Assembly (NCBI RefSeq): GCF_000787375.1
Contig: NZ_JRJU01000007.1
Location: forward strand, 86,494 to 150,493
Reading direction: 5' to 3'
DNA length: 64,000 nucleotides
Source of the DNA: Halalkalibacter okhensis
GTDB lineage: Bacteria > Bacillota > Bacilli > Bacillales > Bacillaceae_D
In this document: positions 51,196-60,817 of the stretch, piece after piece
How the letters are laid out: each line of letters opens with the position of its first letter
How positions within the stretch are numbered: position 1 is the stretch's first letter
Notes under the pieces: model-generated
What the model was told of the DNA's origin: nothing
What the model saw: the letters and a program-made list of their open reading frames with translations, nothing else
Databases searched by the model: none
Position numbers and translations under genes: made by a program

Positions 51196-51740
51196 TAAAA
51201 CTCTATTCCTTTTACTGCTGGGATGCCTTCGTTGTAGTAGTGTTTTTCGGGTTCGATGATAGAGACGAGATCGGCTAGGTCTTTGATTTCTTGCCTGGCG
51301 TCTCTTCCTGTAATTACGAGATGGACATGTGGAGGTTTATTTTGGATGACATCGATGACTTCATTTAATGGCAAGACATCATCGATTGGGAATTTATTAA
51401 TCGCTAAGGCATTGTTTAATTCATCTAATATAATCAAATCATACTCCCCGCTCATCACAGCTGCTTTTGCTTTTGGCCATCCATTTCTTAATGCTTCTCT
51501 ATGTTCCTCAGGCGTTTTCGTCCATGTGAATCCTATTCCTAATTGAACCATTTCGACCCCTAGCTTTTTAAGAGCAATTTGCTCGCCATACGATCTTTGA
51601 GGGGATTTAATAAATTGATAGATTTTCACATTAAATCCTCTACCGATCCCTCGAAGAGCTAGTCCTAATGCTGAAGTGGTTTTACCTTTTCCATCGCCTG
51701 TGTATACAAGAGTTAAGCCTTGTTTGTTTTCTGCACTCAT
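51195..51740 (-). CDS. cobO: Corrinoid adenosyltransferase CobO (CobA/BtuR type)
   Basis: 181 aa. LTLVYTGDGKGKTTSALGLALRGIGRG is the P-loop with the CobA signature, followed by DLIILDELNNAL and HLVITGRDA. It adds the 5'-deoxyadenosyl group to cobalt in corrinoids. RBS TAGGAGGTTAAAC before the ATG. Confidence 0.94.
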   Translation of the reverse strand: MSAENKQGLTLVYTGDGKGKTTSALGLALRGIGRGFNVKIYQFIKSPQRSYGEQIALKKLGVEMVQLGIGFTWTKTPEEHREALRNGWPKAKAAVMSGEYDLIILDELNNALAINKFPIDDVLPLNEVIDVIQNKPPHVHLVITGRDARQEIKDLADLVSIIEPEKHYYNEGIPAVKGIEF

Positions 51741-51750
51741 GTTTAACCTC

Positions 51751-52791
51751 CTATCTATTTTTGTCTGAGATTCCTGCTGAGCTAAAAGTAGCCATTTCTT
51801 TTAACATCAACGTTGCTGATTGAATAATCGGAAAGGTGATTGCTGCACCCGTTCCTTCTCCTAACCTTAGACCTAAATCTAAAATAGGTTCCTTCCCTAA
51901 TAGTTCAAGAGCTGTTGTATGTCCTGGTTCGACCGATTGGTGAGTGACTAGCAAATAATCAACAACTTTCGAATCGATTTCCTTAGCAATTAAGGCAGCC
52001 GTTGAACAAATAAAGCCATCTACTAACACAGGTACTCTATGCTCGGCAGCAGCAAGCATAGCCCCAGCCATTCCAGCTATCTCAAGTCCTCCTATCTTAT
52101 GTAATAGATCAATAGGATCACAGCGTTTTGGTTTTCTTTGTTGTATGGCTTGAGTAATCACTTCTCCTTTATGTACAAGCTGCTCAGTTGAAATTCCCGT
52201 TCCCTTTCCAACGACACTATGAACATCTTTCTTGCTAAGTACACTCACAATGGCTGTACTAGGTGATGTATTTCCAATCCCCATTTCTCCAAGAATAAGA
52301 CATTGTATACCTCTGTTTACCATTCTTATTCCTTCTGCGTACCCTGCTTCGATTGCTGCTTCTGCCTGCTCTTTTGTCATCGCTTCTTCTCTAAAGAAAT
52401 TGGCAGTGCCATAGCGAATTTTTTTATTTACAAGCTTTTCATGGCCTACATCTGAAGCAATGCCAATGTCAATGATTTCAAGCAATGCCCCAATTTGCTT
52501 ACTAAATACATTAATCGCAGCTCCACCGTTTAAGAAGTTTAAAACCATCTGCTCTGTTACTGCTTGCGGATAAGCTGATACTCCTTCTTCGGTTATTCCA
52601 TGGTCGGCTGCAAAAACTAGAACTCCAGGCTTTGAAACACTCGGAAACTTTTCATTTTTCATTTCTGAAAGAAGAATAGCCAGTTCCTCCAAACGCCCCA
52701 GACTTCCGACCGGCTTCGTTAAAGTATCAATATAATTCTTCACTTGTTTGCCTATTTCTTTGTTACGTTCTGGAATTGAAAATAATCTCAT
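51751..52791 (-). CDS. cobT: Nicotinate-nucleotide-dimethylbenzimidazole phosphoribosyltransferase CobT
   Basis: 346 aa. Family motifs are evident: TKPVGSLGRLEELA near the start, FAADHGITEEGVSAYPQAVTEQMVLNFLNGGAAIN, GEMGIGNTSPSTAI and GGLEIAGMAGAM. It makes alpha-ribazole phosphate for the lower ligand. It overlaps cbiA by 4 bases. Confidence 0.96.
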   Translation of the reverse strand: MRLFSIPERNKEIGKQVKNYIDTLTKPVGSLGRLEELAILLSEMKNEKFPSVSKPGVLVFAADHGITEEGVSAYPQAVTEQMVLNFLNGGAAINVFSKQIGALLEIIDIGIASDVGHEKLVNKKIRYGTANFFREEAMTKEQAEAAIEAGYAEGIRMVNRGIQCLILGEMGIGNTSPSTAIVSVLSKKDVHSVVGKGTGISTEQLVHKGEVITQAIQQRKPKRCDPIDLLHKIGGLEIAGMAGAMLAAAEHRVPVLVDGFICSTAALIAKEIDSKVVDYLLVTHQSVEPGHTTALELLGKEPILDLGLRLGEGTGAAITFPIIQSATLMLKEMATFSSAGISDKNR

Positions 52792-54176
52792 AGCCTTTTT
52801 TCCTTCCTAGCTTTGTATTCTAAGCATTTTTCAATCCAATGATCAATCATGGTTGGACAGGAGGCAAAATGAAAATGAGTGTATCCAGCAACTAGGTTCT
52901 CAGCTAGATACCCTTCCTTATTTGTCCCGCGCATTCCTTTTGTTTCATATGCATATTGCCATTGTGAATCAGCCGAGCTAAAAGAAGAATAATGGAATTC
53001 ATGCCCTTTTGCCCGATTGTCCTCTAGCAAATAGTTATCATTTAATCCGTTAATTTCTCGATATCCAAGCGCAGCTAAACGAGAATGCATTTGAACCTTT
53101 CCTGGAATGATACCTACCATTTCATGCTTTGTTTTTTCAGTCGTTTCTAATGATTTTGTTAAATACATGAATCCACCGCATTCTGCAAGTGTTGGCAGTC
53201 CATTTTCAATCGCTGCTTTAATCGTTTGTTTTGGCTTAATATTTTGCGCTAACTCTGATGCAAACTCTTCCGGAAAGCCACCCCCTATATAAAGTCCATC
53301 GACCTCATCTGGTAAGCCCTCATCAGCTAACGGAGAAAAATAAACGATCTCGATTCCTTTCGCTTCCATCATCTCTAAATTCTCTCGATAATAAAAATTA
53401 AAAGCTGCATCTTTCGCTACAGCAATTTTCACTATTTTCCTCTTAGACGATTTAAAGAGTGAAGACTGAGCATGACCACTGATTGGTTCTGCTTTTGATA
53501 ATTCAAGGAGCTGATCCAAATCGACCGTCTGCGTAATCAACTCTCCTAATTTAGCAAAGAAAGAATCAAGCTCTCCCCTTTCAATAGAGGGAATTAATCC
53601 TAAGTGTCTTTCTGGAATTTCAATATCAAGCTCTCGTTTTAAATAACCGATTACAGGAATGTGACACTCTTGTTCAATGGCTTTCTTTACTAAATGAAAA
53701 TGTCCCTCACTCCCAACTTGATTCGCTATTACACCAACAATATTGGGACCATCATCAAACAATTGAAACCCTTTGACAATAGCAGCAGCACTTCTTGCCA
53801 TACTTGAACAATTAACAACAAGTATGACAGGGCTTTTTGTTATCATACTAATTTCAGCTGTACTGCCTTCATTTGTCTCTGGATTTTTCCCGTCGTAAAA
53901 ACCCATAACTCCTTCTAAAATAGAAAGATCTGCCCCTTTGGAGCCATGTGTGAATATATCCAATACGGTTTCTTTCGTGAGCATCCAACTATCTAAATTC
54001 CTCGAAGCTCGATTCGTTACCGCTGTGTGATAAGAAGGATCAATGTAATCTGGTCCACATTTAAAGCCTTGTACCGTTAATCCACGCATTTTTAATGCAG
54101 ACATTAATCCGATTGTTACTGTTGTTTTTCCGACACCACTGCCGGTACCTGCGATCACGACTCTACGATCTGTCAT
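52788..54176 (-). CDS. cbiA: Cobyrinate a,c-diamide synthase CbiA
   Basis: About 462 aa from the ATG at 54176 (MTDRRVVIAGTGSGVGKTT), with AAGGTGGG upstream; the ORF extends to 54251 without an SD. P-loop GTGSGVGKTTVTIG, the glutaminase Cys in LAECGGFMYL and the His in AGYTHFHF. It amidates cobyrinate at a and c. Finding cbiA and cobQ but no ring-forming genes here suggests import of cobyrinate-stage precursors, or other loci elsewhere. Confidence 0.94.
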   Translation of the reverse strand: MTDRRVVIAGTGSGVGKTTVTIGLMSALKMRGLTVQGFKCGPDYIDPSYHTAVTNRASRNLDSWMLTKETVLDIFTHGSKGADLSILEGVMGFYDGKNPETNEGSTAEISMITKSPVILVVNCSSMARSAAAIVKGFQLFDDGPNIVGVIANQVGSEGHFHLVKKAIEQECHIPVIGYLKRELDIEIPERHLGLIPSIERGELDSFFAKLGELITQTVDLDQLLELSKAEPISGHAQSSLFKSSKRKIVKIAVAKDAAFNFYYRENLEMMEAKGIEIVYFSPLADEGLPDEVDGLYIGGGFPEEFASELAQNIKPKQTIKAAIENGLPTLAECGGFMYLTKSLETTEKTKHEMVGIIPGKVQMHSRLAALGYREINGLNDNYLLEDNRAKGHEFHYSSFSSADSQWQYAYETKGMRGTNKEGYLAENLVAGYTHFHFASCPTMIDHWIEKCLEYKARKEKRL

Positions 54177-54198
54177 TCCACATCCCACCTTCCATTTC

Positions 54199-55668
54199 TT
54201 ACAGTTGACCTTGTAGTGAATACTTTTTAATTGCTTGAGTTGTTGCCTCATATACTGTACGCCCTATTGCCTTGCCAACAACTGTTCCTGAGCCCGCATA
54301 CGACGTTTGTTTGCCTTTCTGTGTCAGCGCTAAAAGGAGAGCATCCGTTGAGGTTCCCGTAGCTATCGTATTTGAATCGGGATCTTTAATTTGTAAGTCA
54401 CATAACGCCTTTACTTTTGCTTCTGTTGCAGACATATGTCCATTTACAAGTGCACCGTCTGAAAAGTTAGCATCTAAAAAAACCATCGTATTGATCGTAC
54501 CAACTTTGGATGTTTGCTCTTTCTTTGTCCCATTCGTAATATCAACAGCATTTCCTACCCCTGCCGTCACGATTACTAGTATCGATATTCCATCTATCTC
54601 TTTTTGAATCATCACCATATCTTTAAGCTTTGCAGCCGTCATCATCCCCACAGCTTGCTCGTAAGGGATGTTCTGTTTTTCCATCCTAATTTTTACATCC
54701 TTTGTAGGTTCTGCACAATTATAATCCTTCTCAACATGAAAATTACAAAAGTGCTTAACCCATTGGATCCCTTCACCTACTACGCCATTTGATATCGTTC
54801 GAAGCGCCTTATTAAAATGAACATGTATAAACTGATCATTTTGCTCTATTTTAAAGAGATCCTTAAATAGGAAAAGCTCTTCAGTTAATGAATGATTTGG
54901 TGTCATCAACAGCTGAGGTTTTGGGACAGTTGGGTGTGTCTGAGTATTTATCTCTACTTCATACACTTTCTCTAGTTGATCTTCTTTACGTAATGTGTTC
55001 ACATCCCCAACATCTAACAAAGCACCATTATGAAGTAGAGCAACTTGGTCAGCATAAAGTGAAGCTACATTTAAATCATGTAAAATCGCAAAAATGGTTA
55101 ACCCCCTTGAATGCTGATGCTCTTTTAATAAATCAAGCATGTGAAACGTGTGCTTGATATCTAAATGATTCGTCGGTTCATCTAAAAGTAGAAGTTCTGG
55201 CTCTTGAGCTAACGCTTTGGCTAACAACACCCGCTGCTTTTCGCCACCACTAATCATTCGGAATTGCGTTTTTCGATAGTGGCTGACGTTTGTTATCTCC
55301 ATTACGTCCTCCATTACTTGCCAATCCTTTTTAGATAATTGCTTTAATATCCCCTTTTGATGTGGATAACGTCCAAGGCTAATAATTTCTTCCACTGTAT
55401 AATCAAAAGAAACATGAACTTCTTGTGATAAAACGGCTACTTTTTTCGCCTTTTCAAGTTTAGAAAGAGAGGAAATTGGTTTGCCATCTAATAAAATTTC
55501 ACCTTTTTGAATGGGTAATTGGCCTGTAATTAACTTAAATAACGTCGTTTTCCCACTTCCATTTGGACCTAGCAAAGCAAAAAATTCTCCTTTTTCGATC
55601 TCTAAATCTAAGCCGTTAATAATGGCCGTTTTAGAATACCCCCCTACTAGATGATCAACTTTAATCAC
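54199..55668 (-). CDS. btuD: BtuD-CbiZ fusion: corrinoid ABC ATPase with adenosylcobinamide amidohydrolase
   Basis: Residues 1-245 form a FecE/BtuD-type ATPase: LLGPNGSGKTTLFKL (Walker A), ISGGEKQRVLLAKALAQ (signature), LLLLDEPTNHLD (Walker B). Residues about 275-490 are a CbiZ domain with GVGNAVDITNG and the SDGALVNGHMSATEAKVKAL segment. CbiZ clips the nucleotide loop of adenosylpseudocobalamin or adenosylcobinamide so the host can rebuild it. I start at GTG 55668 behind GGAGGG. Fusions of this sort are known in some Bacillus. Confidence 0.93.
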   Translation of the reverse strand: MIKVDHLVGGYSKTAIINGLDLEIEKGEFFALLGPNGSGKTTLFKLITGQLPIQKGEILLDGKPISSLSKLEKAKKVAVLSQEVHVSFDYTVEEIISLGRYPHQKGILKQLSKKDWQVMEDVMEITNVSHYRKTQFRMISGGEKQRVLLAKALAQEPELLLLDEPTNHLDIKHTFHMLDLLKEHQHSRGLTIFAILHDLNVASLYADQVALLHNGALLDVGDVNTLRKEDQLEKVYEVEINTQTHPTVPKPQLLMTPNHSLTEELFLFKDLFKIEQNDQFIHVHFNKALRTISNGVVGEGIQWVKHFCNFHVEKDYNCAEPTKDVKIRMEKQNIPYEQAVGMMTAAKLKDMVMIQKEIDGISILVIVTAGVGNAVDITNGTKKEQTSKVGTINTMVFLDANFSDGALVNGHMSATEAKVKALCDLQIKDPDSNTIATGTSTDALLLALTQKGKQTSYAGSGTVVGKAIGRTVYEATTQAIKKYSLQGQL

Positions 55669-56734
55669 CCCGATCCCCCCTTCCAATTCTTTCTCTTATT
55701 AATAAGGTCGCAAATACTGGTGCTCCAATTAGAGCAGTAATAACGCCAATTGGTAGTTCTTTCGGAGCGATAATTGTTCTTGCAACTAAGTCAGCAAGAA
55801 TAAGAAAAGCTCCTCCTGTCAGCATGGACAATGGAAGGACGTGGCGATGATTAGGACCTGTTAAAAGTCGAACTAAATGCGGGATCACAAGGCCAACAAA
55901 TCCAATTGATCCAGAAACGGCAACGGCAGCACCTGTTAATAATGAAGCACCAATTAAGATGTAGATTTTGCCTTTTTTCACATCAACCCCGATATGGTCT
56001 GCAGCATGTTCCCCTAAAGCCAGTGCATTTAATTCTCTATAGTGAATAAGTAGGATAAATGACCCTACCAACATAAAGGGAATAATTAACTGGACGTGAC
56101 TCCATCCCCTCATTCCGACGCTACCATATAACCAATAAATGATTTGTGTCATGGCATCTCTATCACCTAGTGAGATAATTAAAGAAGTAATCGCACTAAT
56201 AAAGGCGCCGATAATGATCCCAGCAAGGATAATGGTTTCAATTGCCAAACTTCGACTACTTAATCGAACAAGTCCAAACACAATAAGTAATGTGACAAAT
56301 CCACTTAGTATGGCAACAACCGGTAAGGTAAAATTTCCTAACCCAACGATCGTCACTTGAAAAAACAATACCGATACAGCTCCTAAGGCTGCTCCTGATG
56401 AAACGCCTATCGTATAGGGATCGGCAAGCGGGTTACGCAAAAGACCTTGAAAAGCTGCACCAGCTAATCCAAGTGATGCCCCAACAAATAACGCAAGAAG
56501 AACCCGCGGCAAGCGAATGTTCCAAATAATCATTTCTTCATTTCTTGGGACACCTTCTAGCCATCCTAGATTAACGCTATTATCTAAAACAATATGTAAT
56601 ATGGTAGGAACTGGTATAATGACACTACTCACCAATAAACCAAGGAGGGTTGTACCAAGTACAAACCCTCCGCTTAAAATGTACAACCAAACAATTTTAT
56701 TACTCAAATACTTCTGGATAGATAAGTTTTGCAA
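55661..56734 (-). CDS. btuC: Corrinoid ABC transporter permease BtuC
   Basis: 357 aa with about ten membrane helices and the FecCD hallmarks RLPRVLLALFVGASLGLAGAAFQGLLRNPLADPYTIGVSSGAALGAV and GSIGFVGLVIPHLVRLL. It overlaps btuF by 35 bases and the ATPase by a few. Together with btuF and btuD-cbiZ it imports cobinamide/cobalamin. Confidence 0.95.
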   Translation of the reverse strand: MQNLSIQKYLSNKIVWLYILSGGFVLGTTLLGLLVSSVIIPVPTILHIVLDNSVNLGWLEGVPRNEEMIIWNIRLPRVLLALFVGASLGLAGAAFQGLLRNPLADPYTIGVSSGAALGAVSVLFFQVTIVGLGNFTLPVVAILSGFVTLLIVFGLVRLSSRSLAIETIILAGIIIGAFISAITSLIISLGDRDAMTQIIYWLYGSVGMRGWSHVQLIIPFMLVGSFILLIHYRELNALALGEHAADHIGVDVKKGKIYILIGASLLTGAAVAVSGSIGFVGLVIPHLVRLLTGPNHRHVLPLSMLTGGAFLILADLVARTIIAPKELPIGVITALIGAPVFATLLIRERIGRGDRGD

Positions 56735-57713
56735 GTGTCTCCACTCCTTCGATTAAACGAGGACCAGGTCTAGTTACAGTATCATTATCAACGTCAAATA
56801 CTTGTTCATTTTGTATGGCTGGGACTTCAGCCCATCCATCACGTGCAAGAACGTCACCGCTAGGATTGTCTACGTAGTATCCATATGTCGTAATAATTAC
56901 ATCTGGATTTAACTGAACAATCTCTTCTTCTGTTAAGCTAACCCAACCTTCATGATCTTCGGCTGCATTAACAGCTTGAATTGATTCGAGCATCTCGTGC
57001 ATGAATGTATTTTGACCTGTTGTGAAAATATCAGGAGCTGGTGAAACTTCAACCCAAACTTTTTTCGGATCAGTAATAGACTCTTCTGCTTGAACCTTAA
57101 TTGCTTGATGACGCTCTTTCATATCAGAAATGATTTCTTCTGCAGCATTCTGACTTCCTGTAGCGCTAGCAATCATGTCAATCTTTTGATAAACATCCTC
57201 AAATGAAGATGCACTTCCTACAACAATAACGTTAATACCAGCTTCTTCAAATTGCTCTAGAATGTCTGGATGCGTGTTAAAGTGATAATCTGTAACTAGA
57301 GCAATATCAGGTAATAAAGTAAGAATAAGCTCTGCATTCATATCTTGCGCCCCAACTTTTTCAATGTCTAGAACTTCTGCTGGGTAGTTGCAATAATCAG
57401 ATACTCCGATGACTTTATCTCCTAATCCTAGTGCAAAAGAGATTTCTGTATTGCTAGCTTGAATCGAAACGATTGTCTCTGGTTCTGATTCAATTGTTAC
57501 TTCACGACTTGCATCATCAACAATGGTAACAGGAAAGAGCTCGTCACGCTCTGTTTCTGGTTGAACTTGATTTTCCTCAACAAGCTCCTCTTCACCTGCA
57601 TTCACATTTTCTTGAGAACTTTCTTCTGGTGTTCCACAGCCCGTAATAATAGCCATCGCTAACATTAATACAAGACCAAAAAGCCCCCATTTTTTCAAAA
57701 ACTCATAACCCAT
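56700..57713 (-). CDS. btuF: Corrinoid-binding lipoprotein BtuF
   Basis: 337 aa. Lipoprotein signal ending MAIITGCGTPEES (Cys lipidation), acidic linker, then a class III periplasmic-binding fold with PETIVSIQASNTEISFALGLGDKVIGVSDYCNYP, typical of BtuF/FhuD. ATG preceded by AAAGGGGGGAAAAGAAA. First gene of the riboswitch-controlled operon. Confidence 0.95.
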   Translation of the reverse strand: MGYEFLKKWGLFGLVLMLAMAIITGCGTPEESSQENVNAGEEELVEENQVQPETERDELFPVTIVDDASREVTIESEPETIVSIQASNTEISFALGLGDKVIGVSDYCNYPAEVLDIEKVGAQDMNAELILTLLPDIALVTDYHFNTHPDILEQFEEAGINVIVVGSASSFEDVYQKIDMIASATGSQNAAEEIISDMKERHQAIKVQAEESITDPKKVWVEVSPAPDIFTTGQNTFMHEMLESIQAVNAAEDHEGWVSLTEEEIVQLNPDVIITTYGYYVDNPSGDVLARDGWAEVPAIQNEQVFDVDNDTVTRPGPRLIEGVETLAKLIYPEVFE

Positions 57714-57742
57714 TTTCTTTTCCCCCCTTTAATTTTGAGCAC

Positions 57743-57771
57743 AAAAAAACGCTTGTCCAAATGGAAAGCGT
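57743..57771 (-). terminator. Riboswitch-associated terminator
   Basis: An ACGCTT/AAGCGT stem followed by T7 on the minus strand, between the cobalamin riboswitch and btuF. Ligand binding presumably favours it. Confidence 0.7.
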
Positions 57772-57885
57772 GAATGTAAAAAGGCGCATAGTATGTAGGT
57801 TTATATAAGATATAAACATCAATTACTCGACTAAGTAAAAGCCTGCACTTTTAAACATTCCTTTCCTCGAGGAAGCTTAATACTA

Positions 57886-58025
57886 CAAATAGGCAGGTCT
57901 CCTGACTTACGAATCATCGTAGGTTATCCTTCCCATGTGATTTACACACAGTGGATCTTGCTAACCATCCTCATCGCTTACAGTGGCGGGACCGTGTTGG
58001 ATTTACACCAACTTCCCTCTTAGTC
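57886..58025 (-). promoter_or_regulatory. Cobalamin riboswitch
   Basis: On the minus strand: GGGAAGTTGGTGTAAATCC, then ACGGTCCCGCCACTGTAA (the B12 box GCCACTG), GAGGATGG and finally GTCAGGAGACCTGCC. Order and spacing are those of the AdoCbl class. Flanking CTTGAATGT/ACATTCAAG (58025-58056) may be the outer stem. It controls the whole btu-cob operon through the terminator at 57743-57771. Confidence 0.95.
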
Positions 58026-58198
58026 TTGAATGTATGAAAACATGAACATTCAAGAAACCAATTTGTCTAATATTCATTTTTGCTCTAAAAGATATTATAA
58101 GAGAGTCTGATGTAGTTGTAAATAAGACTTTTTTTAAAATGAACACTTAGCAAAAAACGATCTTCTATTTACAAAAACGAAAAAGAACGTTAAAATAC

Positions 58199-58219
58199 AA
58201 ATCGTAACCATTACTATTT
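58199..58219 (+). promoter_or_regulatory. Zur box upstream of zagA
   Basis: AAATCGTAACCATTACTATT matches the Bacillus Zur consensus at 19 of 21 positions, 45 nt ahead of the zagA start and overlapping the likely promoter. Confidence 0.85.
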
Positions 58220-58263
58220 AATGCAAAAGATAACCAACTGTAGTTATAAAAGGAGAAAAAATC

Positions 58264-59445
58264 ATGAAACAAGTACCAGTCACCGTCCTAAGTGGTTACT
58301 TAGGTTCGGGTAAAACAACATTATTAAACCACATTCTTTCAAACAGAGAAGGATTAAAAGTCGCCGTCATCGTAAATGACATGAGCGAGGTGAACATTGA
58401 TGCGAAGCTTGTGAAAAATAGTGGTTTTTCCAGAACAGAGGAAAAACTTGTAGAACTTCAAAACGGCTGTATTTGCTGTACTCTTCGTGAAGACTTAATG
58501 CAAGAGGTAGAACGAATTGTTGATGCTGGCGATATAGATTATATCGTTATTGAATCTTCTGGTATTAGTGAACCTGTCCCTGTTGCCCAAACATTTACGT
58601 ACATTGATGAAGAGCTAGGGGTCGACTTAACGAAAAAATGTAAGCTTGATACAATGGTAACGGTTGTCGATGCGAACCGCTTTTGGAATGACTATGCATC
58701 AGGTGAATCGTTGCTCGACCGGAGAGAAGGAACCGATGAATCTGACACTCGCGAAATTTCTGATCTTCTAGTTGATCAGATTGAATTTGCCGATGTAATC
58801 ATCCTTAATAAAGTTGAAATGTTAAAAGAAATAGATAAAAAGGAGTTACTAGGGTTCTTGCGGAAACTAAATGCAGATGCTGATATTTATCCAACTTCCT
58901 ACTCTAAGGTAAAATTGTCTTCTATTTTAAATACAGGGAAATTTGACTTTGATAAAGTGAGTCAATCTGCTGGATGGATTAAGGAATTAAATGAAGAACA
59001 TACACCTGAAACAGAGGAATATGGTGTATCCTCATTCGTTTATCGAAGCAAAAAACCATTCCATCCAGAACGTCTCATGAACTGGCTGGAAAATTGGCCG
59101 GTTGATGTGGTACGAGCAAAAGGATTCATTTGGGTTGCTTCACGTAATTCTATGGCTGGATTGATTTCGCAATCAGGGTCTTTAGTTACCATACAAGGTG
59201 CTGGCGAATGGGTTGCAGCTTATCCAGAAGAAGAAAGAAAGAAAGCCCTCCTTGAGGAACCTGAGCTGCAAGAAAAGTGGGACCCAAAATTCGGCGACAG
59301 AATGACCGAACTAGTGTTAATTGGTATTGATATGAATCATGAAGAAATTCGTGATTCGCTTGATCATTGCTTATTAACAGATGTCGAGATGGCTTCCGAT
59401 TGGACTAAGCTTCCCGATCCTCTTCCTCAATATATAGAAGCCTAA
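58264..59445 (+). CDS. zagA: ZagA/YciC-type zinc metallochaperone GTPase (COG0523)
   Basis: 393 aa, like B. subtilis ZagA (397 aa). G1 GYLGSGKT (11-18), the metal-binding CICC in [15 protein letters not shown] (69-72), [18 protein letters not shown] (switch) and ILNKVEM (G4). C-terminal CobW domain. It delivers zinc to client proteins such as FolE during deficiency. RBS AAAGGAGAAA. Divergent from the cobalamin operon but with a Zur box, so zinc and not cobalt is the likely metal. Confidence 0.94.
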   Translation: MKQVPVTVLSGYLGSGKTTLLNHILSNREGLKVAVIVNDMSEVNIDAKLVKNSGFSRTEEKLVELQNGCICCTLREDLMQEVERIVDAGDIDYIVIESSGISEPVPVAQTFTYIDEELGVDLTKKCKLDTMVTVVDANRFWNDYASGESLLDRREGTDESDTREISDLLVDQIEFADVIILNKVEMLKEIDKKELLGFLRKLNADADIYPTSYSKVKLSSILNTGKFDFDKVSQSAGWIKELNEEHTPETEEYGVSSFVYRSKKPFHPERLMNWLENWPVDVVRAKGFIWVASRNSMAGLISQSGSLVTIQGAGEWVAAYPEEERKKALLEEPELQEKWDPKFGDRMTELVLIGIDMNHEEIRDSLDHCLLTDVEMASDWTKLPDPLPQYIEA

Positions 59446-59462
59446 AATTATATTACTTGAAC

Positions 59463-59514
59463 AAAAGGGGGTGTCTCAAAAGGTCAAAATCGACCGTTTG
59501 AGACATCCCCTTTT
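59463..59514 (+). terminator. zagA terminator
   Basis: AAAAGGGG...TGTCTCAAA pairs with TTTGAGACATCCCCTTTT (one bulge) and contains an inner GGTC/GACC helix. Confidence 0.85.
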
Positions 59515-59564
59515 ACGTTAATCCTCTATTTGATTTCTTGCAACAATTGAGGTTTGATTTACTT

Positions 59565-59957
59565 TTATAATTTTTTCGAAACCTTCTTAACGATGTCCCG
59601 CCTTTTTCCCACACCTAACACGGTTCCTTCAGTTGGTTCAAAGCCTCTCCCATTAAATACATGACTGACCTTGTATTCGAGCATACTCCCTGTTATTAAT
59701 GATTCAATAAATTGAGGAGCATCTTCACAAGACATTTCCTTGTACCATTTCCCATCAGGATAAGTAATCAACACACATTTATCTTGACATCGACCATTAC
59801 AAAGAGTTCTAGACGTATGAATCATAGAATCTAAGCCTTTAGAGCTTATTTCATTTCTAATAGACTGCGTTAATTGTTCTGCTCCTTCTTTATTGCAGCT
59901 ACTACCATTACAAATAAGAATATGATGTTGTGTATCCGTTAAATTCCATGTAGCCAT
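59565..59957 (-). CDS. Thioredoxin-like [2Fe-2S] ferredoxin, Zur-linked
   Basis: 130 aa. Cys pattern: CNGSSC (C-x4-C) near residue 16 and LCNGRCQDKC later, typical of thioredoxin-fold 2Fe-2S ferredoxins of the CbiW/(2Fe-2S)-binding group. A C-terminal Gly-rich tail (VFNGRGFEPTEGTVLGVGKRRDIVKKV) follows. AGGAGTTGGAAAA before the ATG. A Zur-like box at 60030-60050 lies upstream. It may supply electrons to the oxidoreductase in the neighbouring unit (inference). Confidence 0.75.
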   Translation of the reverse strand: MATWNLTDTQHHILICNGSSCNKEGAEQLTQSIRNEISSKGLDSMIHTSRTLCNGRCQDKCVLITYPDGKWYKEMSCEDAPQFIESLITGSMLEYKVSHVFNGRGFEPTEGTVLGVGKRRDIVKKVSKKL

Positions 59958-60029
59958 TTTTCCAACTCCTTTTTAATAGAAAGAAAGTATGATAAATTCC
60001 TTATATTTATCATATACACCACCAAACAT

Positions 60030-60050
60030 TAATAGTTATCATTACGATTT
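60030..60050 (-). promoter_or_regulatory. Zur-like box upstream of the ferredoxin-like gene
   Basis: AATAGTTATCATTACGATTT matches the Zur consensus at about 18 of 21 positions; the right half is perfect, the left half carries three changes. Confidence 0.75.
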
Positions 60051-60063
60051 AAATTTTATTATC

Positions 60064-60219
60064 CTAGTTCTCTTCTATTTGATTATCCTCAAAATAATCA
60101 AACCATTCTTCTATCTTATGATCTTCCCATAATACGATTGCACCCCCATTACATATATCAATAATAACTCCTTCTTTGCCCTCTGAATTTACAACTGTCA
60201 TGTTTAGATAATTCTCCAA
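60064..60219 (-). CDS. Small hypothetical protein, 51 aa
   Basis: A TTG at 60219 with AGAGG 9 nt upstream gives MENYLNMTVVNSEGKEGVIIDICNGGAIVLWEDHKIEEWFDYFE. It looks like a small beta-barrel (KOW/SH3-like composition). It lies between moaB and the ferredoxin gene in the same direction, so probably in the same set. No family recognised. Confidence 0.5.
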   Translation of the reverse strand: MENYLNMTVVNSEGKEGVIIDICNGGAIVLWEDHKIEEWFDYFEDNQIEEN

Positions 60220-60282
60220 TAGATTAAACCTCTATTTACTTAAAATAAAAATATCCTCTGTTTGTTTATTCATTATCTGTTC

Positions 60283-60798
60283 CTACTTTAAATCCTTTCT
60301 AATTTCTCTAATTACATGTGCTAGTTCCGAACTGATTAATTTATTCATGGCCAGCTTTACAGCACCGCTTGATCCTGGCATAGCAAATACGGCCGTATGG
60401 TTACTCACACCAGCAATAGCCCGACTTAACATTGCAGCTGCTCCAATATCTTCTGTATAGCTTAACATTCTAAATAGCTCTCCAAAGCCAACAATCTCTT
60501 TATCAAGCCATTCTTTTACCGTCTCAATTGTCACATCACGGTCCGCTATACCCGTTCCCCCATTCATAAGGATGGCATCAACCTCTGGGGCGTGAATACC
60601 TCTTTGAAGAGCATCATTAATCTCTTGTTTTTCATCTCTTACAATCTCATAATCTCCTATTACGTGCCCTTGCTTTCGTAAAAATTCCTGAATCAAGACT
60701 CCGCTTTTATCTGTGTCTTTCGTACGAGTATCGCTTACAGTTATAATCATACACCTAACTTGTGTAGGTGCTTCTTTCTTATGTTCCATTACACTCAT
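60283..60798 (-). CDS. moaB: MoaB-like molybdopterin protein
   Basis: 171 aa. Family motifs: ITVSDTRTKDTDKSGVLIQE, LMNGGTGIADRDVTIETV and the conserved FAMPGSSGAVKLAMN. MoaB/Mog adenylylates molybdopterin, although Bacillus MoaB proteins are less understood. RBS AAAGGAGAATGTAGA. Placed 20 nt after the SufU-like gene, so probably cotranscribed. Confidence 0.92.
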   Translation of the reverse strand: MSVMEHKKEAPTQVRCMIITVSDTRTKDTDKSGVLIQEFLRKQGHVIGDYEIVRDEKQEINDALQRGIHAPEVDAILMNGGTGIADRDVTIETVKEWLDKEIVGFGELFRMLSYTEDIGAAAMLSRAIAGVSNHTAVFAMPGSSGAVKLAMNKLISSELAHVIREIRKDLK

Positions 60799-60817
60799 TC
60801 TACATTCTCCTTTTTAA

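Noticed and set aside
50907..51198. Arg-rich plus-strand ORFs in two frames
   Set aside because: They follow exactly the tandem DNA repeat, have no RBS, and are open in several frames because of base composition; the DNA is a repeat element, not a gene.
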